DNA from: an uncultured Candidatus Melainabacteria bacterium
GTDB taxonomy: Bacteria > Cyanobacteriota > Vampirovibrionia > Gastranaerophilales > Gastranaerophilaceae
Assembly (NCBI GenBank): GCA_947090755.1
Contig: CAMUPF010000001.1
Coordinates: 99,546 to 163,545 of the forward strand
Direction of reading: 5' to 3'
DNA length: 64,000 bases
Shown piece by piece: positions 45,989 to 55,079 of the stretch. Under the pieces are notes generated by a model. That model saw nothing but the letters and a program-made list of their open reading frames with translations, had not been told where the DNA came from and searched no databases. Positions within the stretch are counted from its first letter, which is position 1, and each line of letters opens with the position of its first letter. Both the position numbers and the translations under genes were made by a program.

Positions 45989-46018
45989 TTGCCCTTCCGT
46001 AAAACTTTTTGCTATAAT
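45989..46018 (+). promoter_or_regulatory. promoter of dnaX
   Basis: TTGCCC (45989-45994), 18-nt spacer, extended -10 TGCTATAAT (-10 at 46013-46018), only 9 nt before ATG 46028 and without Shine-Dalgarno. Near-leaderless. Confidence 0.55.
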
Positions 46019-46027
46019 GATATTATC

Positions 46028-47845
46028 ATGAATTATATGCCTTTGTACAGAAAATATCGTCCGCAGCAATTAGAAGAAGTTGTCGGACAGGAACATATTA
46101 AAAAAGCTTTAACCAACGCAATTACGACGAATAAGATTTCGCACGCGTATCTTTTTACCGGCCCGCGCGGAACCGGTAAGACTTCAACCGCCAGAATTTT
46201 TGCTAAATCATTAAACTGCGTTGAGGGGCCGACAGTACATCCTTGCGGCAAGTGCGCAAACTGTATTGATATTACGAATTCTACGCCTATGGACGTTATA
46301 GAAATCGACGCGGCAAGCAACCGTTCAGTTGAGGACGCTCAGCACATTTTAGAGCGCGTAATGTATGCACCGGTTAACAGCCGTTACAAAATTTATATTA
46401 TCGACGAAGTTCACATGCTTTCAACAACTGCTTTTAACGCACTTTTGAAAACGCTTGAAGAACCGCCGAAAAACGTCATCTTCATTCTTGCAACAACCGA
46501 GGTTCATAAAGTTCTTGATACCATCAAAAGCCGCTGTCAGCGATATGATTTCAGAAGAATTACAACCGATGATATCGTAAACCACCTGAGAATGATTTCT
46601 GATAAGGAAAACATTAATATCACAGACGACGCGCTTATTTCAATCGCAAAAAACTCAGCGGGCGGAATGCGTGACAGTATTGCACTTTTAGAACAATTGA
46701 GTGTTCTTGGCGGCGAAATTACTACCGCAGAAATCGACAATCTTCTTGGCCGGCTTTCCTTTGACCTTTTGAATAAGTTTTCACAGAAAATCGTTGAATC
46801 AAAACCCAACGAAGCCATCGAAATTCTTGAAAAAGTCTACAATTCCGGCAACGAACCCGTTCAAATATTGACGAACCTGCTTGATTATTTCAGAAATCTT
46901 CTGGTTGTTAAAACCTGTTCAAAAGAAATAGCAATAGAACTTTCACAACTTAACGACCTGCAGATAGAAGCGCTTGCTAAACAGGCACAGCCGCTAGAGG
47001 CACACCAGATTATTTCACTTGTAAATAAATGTTGTGATTATATAAAAGAATTGAAAACGACTAACAATCCAAAACTCTGGCTTGAAGTCGCAGTGATTGA
47101 CCTTGCGAATTTGACACAAAATACTACGTTAGCACAATTACAGGAAAGATTAACGCGTTTGGAATCAGGAACGCCGCAACCGGCACAAGCAACAATACCT
47201 GCGCCGGTTAAACCCGCCCCCCAACCAAAAGCATACTTCCAAACAGCGCCTGAACCGGTGTCAAAACCAACGCCTCAGTCAACACCTGCAAAAGAAGAAA
47301 CCGTTGTTCAGCCGTCCGTTGCGCCTGCCGGTAATGATATTGGTTCATTATGGGGACAATTACTGCAAAATATTTCCAGCGCGCCTACAAGAGCGCTTTT
47401 AAAACAATGGGCTAATCCGGTTGAAATTTCCGATGAGCATGTCGTTCTTGCTGTTAAAAATGAAATTTTCTTAAAACAATTTACCGACGGTTCTAAGCGT
47501 GATGTTTTGCAAAACGCGATTAACACAATGTATAACAAAGAAGTTACGCTTACCGTTAGACTTCCAAAAGCCGGCGAACCAACGGTGTCTCCCAGGCTAA
47601 GCACACCGGAACCACCAAAACAGCCTGTTCAAAAACCTGAACCGGCACCTAAGCCTGAACCGGTTAAAGATGAAAAAAACATACCTGCTGAAAAACCGCA
47701 AACCGAAGAAGTAAGCGAAGAGGAACTTGAAGAAGCCAAAGATACGAAGCTGAGTTCTTACAGTGCACGTTCCGAAGAGTATTACATGCACTCTGATACC
47801 GTAAACATGGCACTCGAAGTTTTTGGCGGAAAAATTATAGAATAA
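46028..47845 (+). CDS. dnaX: DNA polymerase III subunits gamma/tau
   Basis: Clamp-loader ATPase (gamma/tau). 605 residues from ATG 46028 (MNYMPLYRKYRPQQLEEVVG); a longer frame upstream overlaps the divergent carboxypeptidase and is rejected. Walker A GPRGTGKTS (near 45-53), zinc cysteines (CVEGPTVHPCGKCANC), DEVHMLS (Walker B), SRC motif (IKSRCQRYDF). The middle ~380-500 is a proline-rich linker; the C-terminus (about 500-605) has a tau-like domain with GNDIGSLWGQLLQNI. Programmed frameshifting for gamma was not seen. Possible near-leaderless promoter. Confidence 0.97.
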   Translation: MNYMPLYRKYRPQQLEEVVGQEHIKKALTNAITTNKISHAYLFTGPRGTGKTSTARIFAKSLNCVEGPTVHPCGKCANCIDITNSTPMDVIEIDAASNRSVEDAQHILERVMYAPVNSRYKIYIIDEVHMLSTTAFNALLKTLEEPPKNVIFILATTEVHKVLDTIKSRCQRYDFRRITTDDIVNHLRMISDKENINITDDALISIAKNSAGGMRDSIALLEQLSVLGGEITTAEIDNLLGRLSFDLLNKFSQKIVESKPNEAIEILEKVYNSGNEPVQILTNLLDYFRNLLVVKTCSKEIAIELSQLNDLQIEALAKQAQPLEAHQIISLVNKCCDYIKELKTTNNPKLWLEVAVIDLANLTQNTTLAQLQERLTRLESGTPQPAQATIPAPVKPAPQPKAYFQTAPEPVSKPTPQSTPAKEETVVQPSVAPAGNDIGSLWGQLLQNISSAPTRALLKQWANPVEISDEHVVLAVKNEIFLKQFTDGSKRDVLQNAINTMYNKEVTLTVRLPKAGEPTVSPRLSTPEPPKQPVQKPEPAPKPEPVKDEKNIPAEKPQTEEVSEEELEEAKDTKLSSYSARSEEYYMHSDTVNMALEVFGGKIIE

Positions 47846-47940
47846 TTTTAAGATTTGTAAAAAAATAGTCCAAAACAGGCTAAAAAAGGCAAAAATATTT
47901 CTTGAGCCTATTAATATAATTGTGTGGTGGAGGCATCTGC

Positions 47941-50900
47941 GTGAAGATAAATTTCGATTCTGCAAACTATAATTCCAAACAGGTTTTTAAAGGTTACAAA
48001 GCCTGCAAAAATGATGAGGGCACACGCACAGGTGAATTTTCGTTTCCGTTTGACCCTGCAACCACAGACTGTTATCTTGAAATTGCCGTAGTTGACCGCG
48101 ATTTAAAAACAGGGAATTATTTCCTTACCGGCGACAAATACACAGATTTAAAAAACGACGGTTCCGAAGAGGGCAGAAAATTATATCCGGGCAAAAACCG
48201 GATAAATATTCACGCAGAATTCGGTGTTATGGAAGACGAGCCTTTCGCCTACCACTATAAATTAGTCGATAAAAGAACAGGCGCAACACGTCAGTACGGT
48301 GTTGACGCAGGTTCTTTACTTGATGAACGCGAAGACAGAAGCGATTTATATGACGAAAACATTTACAACCTTCACGTGCCCGCTTCTGACATCAGCCGCG
48401 GCGGTGCAATGCTTCTTGCAATGCCTGATAACGTCGACCCTAAGTGGGTTTATGACTCCGACAATGATATCATTACAAACGAAAATTACGACGAACTTAA
48501 ACATAACATAAGACTTTTTTCAAACAAAATGGGCGGTTCACTCGCCGGTATGGAAAAGAAACTTGATTCCGGAGCATTCGAACCGTACGACAGAATCGTA
48601 AGCTTGCCTTTGTTTACAGATGATTCCAGATCCCACCACGCATACTGGAACAAAAACTGCATGCAAATGGCGCTCTCTCTGGGAAATATAAACAATTACA
48701 CCTCCTTAACACGCAAACTATTTGCACAGGGTAAATCACTTGTTTCTGACGGTGCATTTGTAAACGAAGGGCTGGAAGGTATCCACTTCCACCACGCTTT
48801 AAAATGGAAAGAACAGTCCCCTTTCTTCAACTGGTTTAGAATGGATCCGAACAATGAGGTTTTATTTGGTGTATTTACACAAAATACCGATTTTCTCTCC
48901 CACAGAATCGTAAACCCTCAATTCTTCTATCAAAAAGATGAAAAAGGCATGTATGTCAGAATTGAAAACGAAGAGTACAACGAAAATAAACCTACTTATT
49001 TTGAAACTTATGACAAAGATCTGTTAAACGCGGACAAACTTGGCCCTCAAGAGCCAATAAAGTCCTATGATAAAAATTTCTATGACAAACCGCTTTCCAA
49101 AAACACCCACCACGACACAGTAATCCCTTACCGCTTTGCAATTGACCCGCAAGAATACGACAAGAATGTTCAACTTTTGAACGAATATAACAAAAACTTA
49201 TCGGCTAAAATCGATTTATACAGCGGTTTCGGTACCAAGTATGTTGCGCAGTTTTCTAACCTTTCCCTTGATGAAAAAATAGAGGGTAATGTTGACACCT
49301 GGAACGCGAATTCTGATATTACCAAAATTCACTATTTCCTTTCAAATGCGGAAATGGATAATATTTTATCGCTAAAACCCGGAGCGAACCAGAAAGAAGA
49401 GGTTAAAAAACTGGAATATGCCTCCAACGAAGCAAAAGATTATGTCATAACCTCTGCGCATTACTGGACTAAGAAAACAAAAGATATAATGAATCTTTAT
49501 GCAGCACAAAATCTTAAAAATATTGATGCAGAAGACCCGAAAGAAACTTACAAAACTATTCTGAAAAAAGTTAAATCAGGAGCGCTGCCTGAACGCGTTA
49601 AGACTAATCTCAACGAAAATACGGTTAAAAATATTCTTAACGGCAAATATGAATTAAAAGGCAACCAGAATACTGATAATTTTAGGAATCAAATTGCACG
49701 TGCAATGATGAATGTTCCACTGGATTCACTTGAATTTGGTGACGATATTTCAGCGGTTTTTGCAACACCTTACATTTCAAAACGTTCATGCCGAGAAGAT
49801 TACATCGGGATTCCGGAGCTTTATTCTCCTGTTGAAGACGAATATATTACACACGACCGCTTTTATCTTAATAAAATCGGCAACCCGCATGTTCAGGACA
49901 AATACCTGAAAGTTTATAACGAAACCAATGCTCTGTTTACAGACGGAGGGTTCAGCGCCCACGGAGCATTAACCGATTTTGCGGCCGATATTATAAACCG
50001 GCTTAATGACGACAAAGAACGCCCTGAATCTCAAAAAATTCACCACGACGGCGAAAATACCGAATACGGGAACTTCGTAGTACCGATTCTGGCAGAGGAA
50101 ATTTTAAAATTTGCTGTAATCAAATCACTCTGTGACACACCGCGTTTTCAAACAAATGACAACGGTGATATTTCGTATGATTACGACAGGCTCAAAAAAA
50201 TTACACTCAAAGACATTGGCATTACTCATTCGATTTCTCCTGAGGATGAGGCAAGACAACTTATCAGACGTGTAAAAACCGGACTTAATAATATCACCGA
50301 AAGCGACAAAGAAGCGCTTGCAGACGCGTTAAAGAAAAAAATCAAAGGCACGACCGCCGAAAGTTTCAGGCTTGCAGAGGCTATTGTTGACAGAACCCAG
50401 TCCGGCTTGGACTGGCGTATTGACGCGGCAAAAGATATTGCGGATATCGATTCGCTGAAAAACGACGGCGAAACCGATTTCGATACTACTTTCGGCCACA
50501 TAACTTCATTCTGGGAAAAATTTTCGCGTGACGTTTTGAAGGAAAACCCTTCTGCATATCTTACGGCAGAACTTACTGATATGATGGATTTATACGAAGA
50601 ATTTGGTGCAGCAAATTCTAAAAGATACCCTGACAGTACTAATTTAATCGGCAAGTTTTTGACCGATTCAAATCTTACAACTATTGCAAACTATGACTTT
50701 TTCTTCAGTCCAATGCCGGAAATTTTTGCAAAAAGATTTAATAACGGCCAATCTTCAAAAAATCTTGATTTTTACTTAGACAAAATGCTCTTTAACGTAA
50801 TGGTTAAGAACGAACCGGCATTTGTACGTTCAGCACCGCTTCAAGCGTTAATGTACTCCTACACATTTTTGAATAACCACGACAATACGCGTGCGCTTCA

Positions 50901-52182
50901 CGCACTTGCTCTTGATACAGATATGTTCCACGGACTATCCAACAACTGGACACAAAACAAACATCGCGCAGAGGCAATAAAACTTTTAACGGGAGATTAC
51001 GAGTCTGAACCTACAGGCGATTTCAACTTTGACAGGGTAAGTTCAAAAGATTTAGCGATGGTAAGCGCGCTGCAAAAAGGATTCTACGCCGAAATTGATA
51101 ATTTGATGGACAAAGAAATCATTACGCAGGAAAGAGGCGAAGTTATTAAAGAAGGACTCAGAGATTCGCTTACGGAAATCGCAAACGGTCAATATGACGG
51201 CACTGAATACGAAATGCACACCTTTGGCGTAAAACCAATTGATACAGCAATAGATTTAGCACTTGAAAACGCGCGTAATGCCGGATGTGAAATCACTGAC
51301 AAAGAATTCAAAATGATTTCAGAAAAAACATTTGAAAGAATAATGAAACCGGCATATCAAAAATACTGTGCGATGATGGAATTCCTTGTCGCTCTGCCGG
51401 GGAATCCTACGTTATATTCCGGCGATGATTTGGGCTCAACAGGTTTTGAATATGAAACCCAAAATATTACCCTGCAAAACCGTTCGTATATCCACAATGA
51501 ATGGGCAGACAGACACAGTCCTGAAAAACGCCCGTTTATCACAGAATACAACAATAAATTACGCGGTATAATGCATACAAGAAAAAGAAACGAACTTCAA
51601 GCCCTTAACGATGGTGCGATTTTCACCCTCAAACCGCAATTGGGAACTTATAACGGCTCCGAACAAACAATGGTTACATCAATCCTGCGTGAAAACACCG
51701 CAGGTTATATGGCCATTTCACTTTTAAATACCAGCGGAACCGAATCACAACACCAACCAACAGATGAACATATTCCAAACAAAGTGGAACTTGATGAAAT
51801 AGATTTGTCGCAGGCCGAAGAAAAAAATCTTGCACTCAACGTCGGACTTCCGGCAGGCTTGCCGTTGAAAACTATATTTTTCGATGCGGACAATACCGGC
51901 GATATGAATGACATATATGTTGTTGAGAAAAATGATTTTAACAGATACTGTATTAAACACCGTGTTAAAGACGCAGACGGCCATTATAAAGAAGCCCCGA
52001 TTGAAATCAAAGGCAACACGATGATTCTTTATCACGACCCTAAAGTAAAAGCCGAAAACATTTCATTCAAAGGCAGAAAATTTCTCTACAATCCGCAGTA
52101 TCAAAACTTAGGCGCAAAAAATTTATACAGAGAAAAGATAAATAATGTCTGCGGTGAAAAATTATCGCTTGTTTCCCGATAA
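47941..52182 (+). CDS. very large GH13 glycoside hydrolase-like protein (1413 aa)
   Basis: GTG start 47941 with GGTGGAGG 7 nt upstream (MKINFDSANYNSKQVFKGYK). No signal peptide, so probably cytoplasmic. GH13 active-site regions are widely spaced: region II LDWRIDAAKDI (nucleophile Asp near 826), region III AYLTAELTDM (Glu near 875), region IV FLNNHDNTRALH (Asp near 979), and a final barrel element VALPGNPTLYSGDDLG near 1145-1160. An early FVNEGLEGIHFHHALKW near 280-297 precedes the long insert before the active site. The length is more than twice that of usual GH13 enzymes (450-650), so large inserted or added domains are present. VFKG near the N-terminus and ISFKG near the C-terminus repeat the motif seen in other proteins here. 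Substrate: probably alpha-glucan storage material (glycogen/maltodextrin). Confidence 0.8.
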   Translation: MKINFDSANYNSKQVFKGYKACKNDEGTRTGEFSFPFDPATTDCYLEIAVVDRDLKTGNYFLTGDKYTDLKNDGSEEGRKLYPGKNRINIHAEFGVMEDEPFAYHYKLVDKRTGATRQYGVDAGSLLDEREDRSDLYDENIYNLHVPASDISRGGAMLLAMPDNVDPKWVYDSDNDIITNENYDELKHNIRLFSNKMGGSLAGMEKKLDSGAFEPYDRIVSLPLFTDDSRSHHAYWNKNCMQMALSLGNINNYTSLTRKLFAQGKSLVSDGAFVNEGLEGIHFHHALKWKEQSPFFNWFRMDPNNEVLFGVFTQNTDFLSHRIVNPQFFYQKDEKGMYVRIENEEYNENKPTYFETYDKDLLNADKLGPQEPIKSYDKNFYDKPLSKNTHHDTVIPYRFAIDPQEYDKNVQLLNEYNKNLSAKIDLYSGFGTKYVAQFSNLSLDEKIEGNVDTWNANSDITKIHYFLSNAEMDNILSLKPGANQKEEVKKLEYASNEAKDYVITSAHYWTKKTKDIMNLYAAQNLKNIDAEDPKETYKTILKKVKSGALPERVKTNLNENTVKNILNGKYELKGNQNTDNFRNQIARAMMNVPLDSLEFGDDISAVFATPYISKRSCREDYIGIPELYSPVEDEYITHDRFYLNKIGNPHVQDKYLKVYNETNALFTDGGFSAHGALTDFAADIINRLNDDKERPESQKIHHDGENTEYGNFVVPILAEEILKFAVIKSLCDTPRFQTNDNGDISYDYDRLKKITLKDIGITHSISPEDEARQLIRRVKTGLNNITESDKEALADALKKKIKGTTAESFRLAEAIVDRTQSGLDWRIDAAKDIADIDSLKNDGETDFDTTFGHITSFWEKFSRDVLKENPSAYLTAELTDMMDLYEEFGAANSKRYPDSTNLIGKFLTDSNLTTIANYDFFFSPMPEIFAKRFNNGQSSKNLDFYLDKMLFNVMVKNEPAFVRSAPLQALMYSYTFLNNHDNTRALHALALDTDMFHGLSNNWTQNKHRAEAIKLLTGDYESEPTGDFNFDRVSSKDLAMVSALQKGFYAEIDNLMDKEIITQERGEVIKEGLRDSLTEIANGQYDGTEYEMHTFGVKPIDTAIDLALENARNAGCEITDKEFKMISEKTFERIMKPAYQKYCAMMEFLVALPGNPTLYSGDDLGSTGFEYETQNITLQNRSYIHNEWADRHSPEKRPFITEYNNKLRGIMHTRKRNELQALNDGAIFTLKPQLGTYNGSEQTMVTSILRENTAGYMAISLLNTSGTESQHQPTDEHIPNKVELDEIDLSQAEEKNLALNVGLPAGLPLKTIFFDADNTGDMNDIYVVEKNDFNRYCIKHRVKDADGHYKEAPIEIKGNTMILYHDPKVKAENISFKGRKFLYNPQYQNLGAKNLYREKINNVCGEKLSLVSR

Positions 52183-52196
52183 TTTTGAAATATAAT
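52169..52196 (+). promoter_or_regulatory. promoter of mnmG
   Basis: TTGTTT (52169-52174), 16-nt spacer, TATAAT (52191-52196), then gaagtt and ATG at 52203. The -35 lies inside the end of the GH13 gene. No Shine-Dalgarno, so a leaderless mRNA. Confidence 0.7.
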
Positions 52197-52202
52197 GAAG
52201 TT

Positions 52203-54059
52203 ATGAATTACCTGAATAATGAATATGACATAATAGTAGTAGGGGCGGGCCACGCAGGTTGTGAAGCAGCAATTGCGTGTGCAAAACTCGGCGCAAAAGT
52301 TCTTTTTGCAACGCTCAACATTGATAATATTGCGTTAATGCCTTGTAATCCGGCAGTAGGCGGACCTGCAAAATCAACACTGGTTCGTGAAATCGACGCG
52401 TTGGGCGGAGTCATGGGAGAAGTTACCGACGCTACTTATATTCAAATGAAGGTTTTAAATTCTTCTAAAGGCCCTGCGGTAAGAGCGTTGAGAGCGCAAT
52501 CTGATAAAAAAGAATACATGACTTATATGCGAAACATCATAGAGTCAAACTCTAATATCAATTTACGTCAGGCATGTATTTCGGGAATTATCGTTGAAAA
52601 CGGAAGGATTACAGGTGCCGTTGATGAGTTTGGTATCGAATACAAATGCCGTGCGATTGTCCTTACGACAGGTACATCGCTTAACGGAAGAATTTTTGTC
52701 GGACTTAAAGATTATCCTGCCGGCCGTCTGGGCGAGGCACCTGCTCTGGGGCTTTCTGAATCATTAAATAGACACGGGATTATTACCAAAAAGCTTAAAA
52801 CCGGAACCCCGCCAAGGGTTGATTCCAGAACAATTGACTATTCAAAAATGATTATTCAGCCGGGTGATGAGGTAATTACACATTTTTCATTTAAACCGAA
52901 CCGTCCGATTAGAAAACAGGTTCCGTGCTATCTTACGCGCACCAATGAATTAACACACGAAATTATCAAGGCAAATCTTGATAAATCTCCTATGTATCAA
53001 GGCTTAATAAAAGGAGTAGGGCCGCGTTATTGTCCGTCAATTGAGGATAAAATCGTTCGATTTAGCGAAAATCCTTCACACCACATATTTATCGAACCTG
53101 AAGGACTCGGAACTTATGAAGTTTACATCCAAGGCTTCTCGAGCAGCCTACCGGCAGATGTTCAGGTTAAAATGCTCCGGACATTACCGGGGCTGGAAAA
53201 CGCTCATGTAATAAAACCTGCTTATGCGGTTGAATACGATTATGTTCCGGCTATTCAAACAACGCATTCTCTTATGTCTAAAAATGTTCAGGGACTTTTC
53301 TTCGGCGGACAGATTAACGGAACCAGCGGATACGAGGAAGCCGCAGCGCAAGGTTTAATCGCCGGCATAAACGCTTTCAATTACATTAGCGGACGTGAAA
53401 TGCTGGAACTTTCGAGAAGCTCTTCATATCTGGGAACGCTCATTGATGATTTGGTCACAAAAGATATTGACGAGCCATATAGAATGCTGACTTCGCGTTC
53501 TGAATACAGGCTTTTACTAAGACAGGATAACGCAGACGAACGACTTACGGAAATCGGATACAGAATCGGGCTTGTTGACGACGCACAATACCGGATATAT
53601 CAAAACAAACAGCAAGCAATCGCAAATGAAATGGAACGTATTAAAGAGGCAAAAATCTCTCCGTCAGACGAAAACAACGCGATTCTTGCAAAATACTCAG
53701 AAAGTATTGATAGAGGGGTAAAAGCCGCTGAACTCCTTAAACGTCCTAACATAACATACAAAACATTAAAAGAACTGGAATGCGCTCCTGCAGATTTAAG
53801 TGATGATGTTTGTGAACAGGTAGAAATCCTTGTTAAATACGACGGGTACCTAAAACGTCAGGAGTTTCAGGTTGAACAATCCTCTAAACTTGAAAAATAC
53901 ATCATCCCTGAAAACCTCGATTACTCAAAAATTGAACATATTTCAACAGAAACTAAACAAAAACTTGCAAAAATAAGACCAAAAGATTTGGCACAAGCCT
54001 CACGTATCGGCGGGGTTAAACCTGCAGATATTTCCGTACTTATGGTAATGCTTAAATAA
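52203..54059 (+). CDS. mnmG: tRNA uridine 5-carboxymethylaminomethyl modification enzyme
   Basis: FAD enzyme that with MnmE adds the 5-carboxymethylaminomethyl group to wobble uridine 34 of certain tRNAs. 618 residues. FAD motif IVVGAGHAGCEAAIA near 10-25; signature PCNPAVGGPAKSTLVREIDALGG split over 44-72; NADH-linked GTSLNGRIFVG; C-terminal MnmE-contact helices LAKIRPKDLAQASRIGGV. I chose ATG 52203 (not the TTG at 52185) because of the promoter and leaderless spacing. Stands alone. Confidence 0.97.
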   Translation: MNYLNNEYDIIVVGAGHAGCEAAIACAKLGAKVLFATLNIDNIALMPCNPAVGGPAKSTLVREIDALGGVMGEVTDATYIQMKVLNSSKGPAVRALRAQSDKKEYMTYMRNIIESNSNINLRQACISGIIVENGRITGAVDEFGIEYKCRAIVLTTGTSLNGRIFVGLKDYPAGRLGEAPALGLSESLNRHGIITKKLKTGTPPRVDSRTIDYSKMIIQPGDEVITHFSFKPNRPIRKQVPCYLTRTNELTHEIIKANLDKSPMYQGLIKGVGPRYCPSIEDKIVRFSENPSHHIFIEPEGLGTYEVYIQGFSSSLPADVQVKMLRTLPGLENAHVIKPAYAVEYDYVPAIQTTHSLMSKNVQGLFFGGQINGTSGYEEAAAQGLIAGINAFNYISGREMLELSRSSSYLGTLIDDLVTKDIDEPYRMLTSRSEYRLLLRQDNADERLTEIGYRIGLVDDAQYRIYQNKQQAIANEMERIKEAKISPSDENNAILAKYSESIDRGVKAAELLKRPNITYKTLKELECAPADLSDDVCEQVEILVKYDGYLKRQEFQVEQSSKLEKYIIPENLDYSKIEHISTETKQKLAKIRPKDLAQASRIGGVKPADISVLMVMLK

Positions 54060-54087
54060 AAGAAAAAGAAGCGTCAGGCCAACCGGT

Positions 54088-54447
54088 CTAAAACGCAAAC
54101 GTTACGCCTGCACGTGGCAGACTAAATCTTACAGCACCCGGAACATGGTGCGTTCCACAATAATATGAGTCATAAAATCCGCTCGGATTTTTGCAATCGG
54201 CTTGATAGTGAGGGTTAATTCTTGCACCAACAAAAACTCTTCCGTTGGCAGACTGCGGCAATGGCAGCAAAGGAGGATTGGTTGTTTTTTGAGCGTGCTC
54301 AACCGGCGGAATAACAGGGCTAAAATCAGGTCTGATTCGATACATTCCGGATGGAACCGCCGTGTTGTGCGCGGTACTATAATCAGCCAGAACAATGTTT
54401 CCGGCTCCCGCAAAACAAAGTATTAAGACTAAAACCAGTTTTTTCAT
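54088..54447 (-). CDS. small exported proline-rich protein
   Basis: 119 residues with a clear signal peptide (MKKLVLVLILCFAGAGNIVLA) and ribosome binding site AGGG. The mature part is proline-rich (PVIPPVEHAQKTTNPPLLPLPQ) and has four cysteines including CKNPSGFYDSYYC, which could form disulfides in the periplasm. It ends in a beta-like FVGA..FSLPRAGVTFAF. Not recognised; the end resembles the last strand of an outer-membrane or lipid-associated protein. Confidence 0.7.
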   Translation of the reverse strand: MKKLVLVLILCFAGAGNIVLADYSTAHNTAVPSGMYRIRPDFSPVIPPVEHAQKTTNPPLLPLPQSANGRVFVGARINPHYQADCKNPSGFYDSYYCGTHHVPGAVRFSLPRAGVTFAF

Positions 54448-54543
54448 AAACTTACCCTTGAATTATATTAACCTATTATCAATGGAAATGCAATATGTTA
54501 AAGTTATAATTTTTGTTGTATAATTTTAAAAGAGGTAGAAAAT

Positions 54544-55077
54544 ATGGCCATAAGAAGAATTTTAAAATACGGCGAAGAAACATTAAGACAGCCGTCAAAA
54601 GAAGTTTTTAAAGTATCAAAAAAAATTCAGGATTTAGTACACGATATGCTTGAAACAATGTACAGCGCAAACGGCGTTGGCCTTGCGGCACCGCAAATCG
54701 GCGAAAATCTGAGGATTTTTGTTATTGACGTAAGCAATGAAAATGAACCTTTGAATCCGCTTGTTTTCATTAATCCGAAAATCATAAAAAAATCAGGCTC
54801 AATTTGTACACAAGAAGGCTGTTTAAGTTTTCCGGAAGTATATTCTGACGTCAACAGAGCCGAATACGTTATGGTCAAAGCTACTGACATTAAAGGTAGA
54901 AGCTTTGTAATGGAAGGCAAAGACGGTTCACTTCTTGCACGTGCAATTCAGCATGAATTTGACCATCTTGACGGAGTTTTATTCATTGACAGGTGCGCTG
55001 ATGTAAACCAGACAGAACAGGAACTTGCGAAGCACAATCTTCCTAAAATTCAACAGGACAAGTTAATTAAGGAATAA
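54544..55077 (+). CDS. def: peptide deformylase
   Basis: Removes the N-formyl group from nascent proteins; metalloenzyme. 177 residues. Motifs GVGLAAPQIG (near 41-50), EGCLSFP (Cys ligand) and QHEFDHLDGVLF (His ligands and Glu) are all intact. Ribosome binding site AGAGG; TATAAT upstream with a normal leader. First gene of def-fmt-aroH. Confidence 0.97.
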   Translation: MAIRRILKYGEETLRQPSKEVFKVSKKIQDLVHDMLETMYSANGVGLAAPQIGENLRIFVIDVSNENEPLNPLVFINPKIIKKSGSICTQEGCLSFPEVYSDVNRAEYVMVKATDIKGRSFVMEGKDGSLLARAIQHEFDHLDGVLFIDRCADVNQTEQELAKHNLPKIQQDKLIKE

Positions 55078-55079
55078 TA

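Noticed and set aside
45854..46027. Upstream extension of dnaX to a start at 45854
   Set aside because: It overlaps the divergent LD-carboxypeptidase, has no DnaX-like sequence, and a promoter plus ATG 46028 give the conserved start.
52185..52202. TTG start of mnmG at 52185
   Set aside because: ATG 52203 has the TATAAT at 6-nt spacing, and the FAD motif sits at the usual distance from it.
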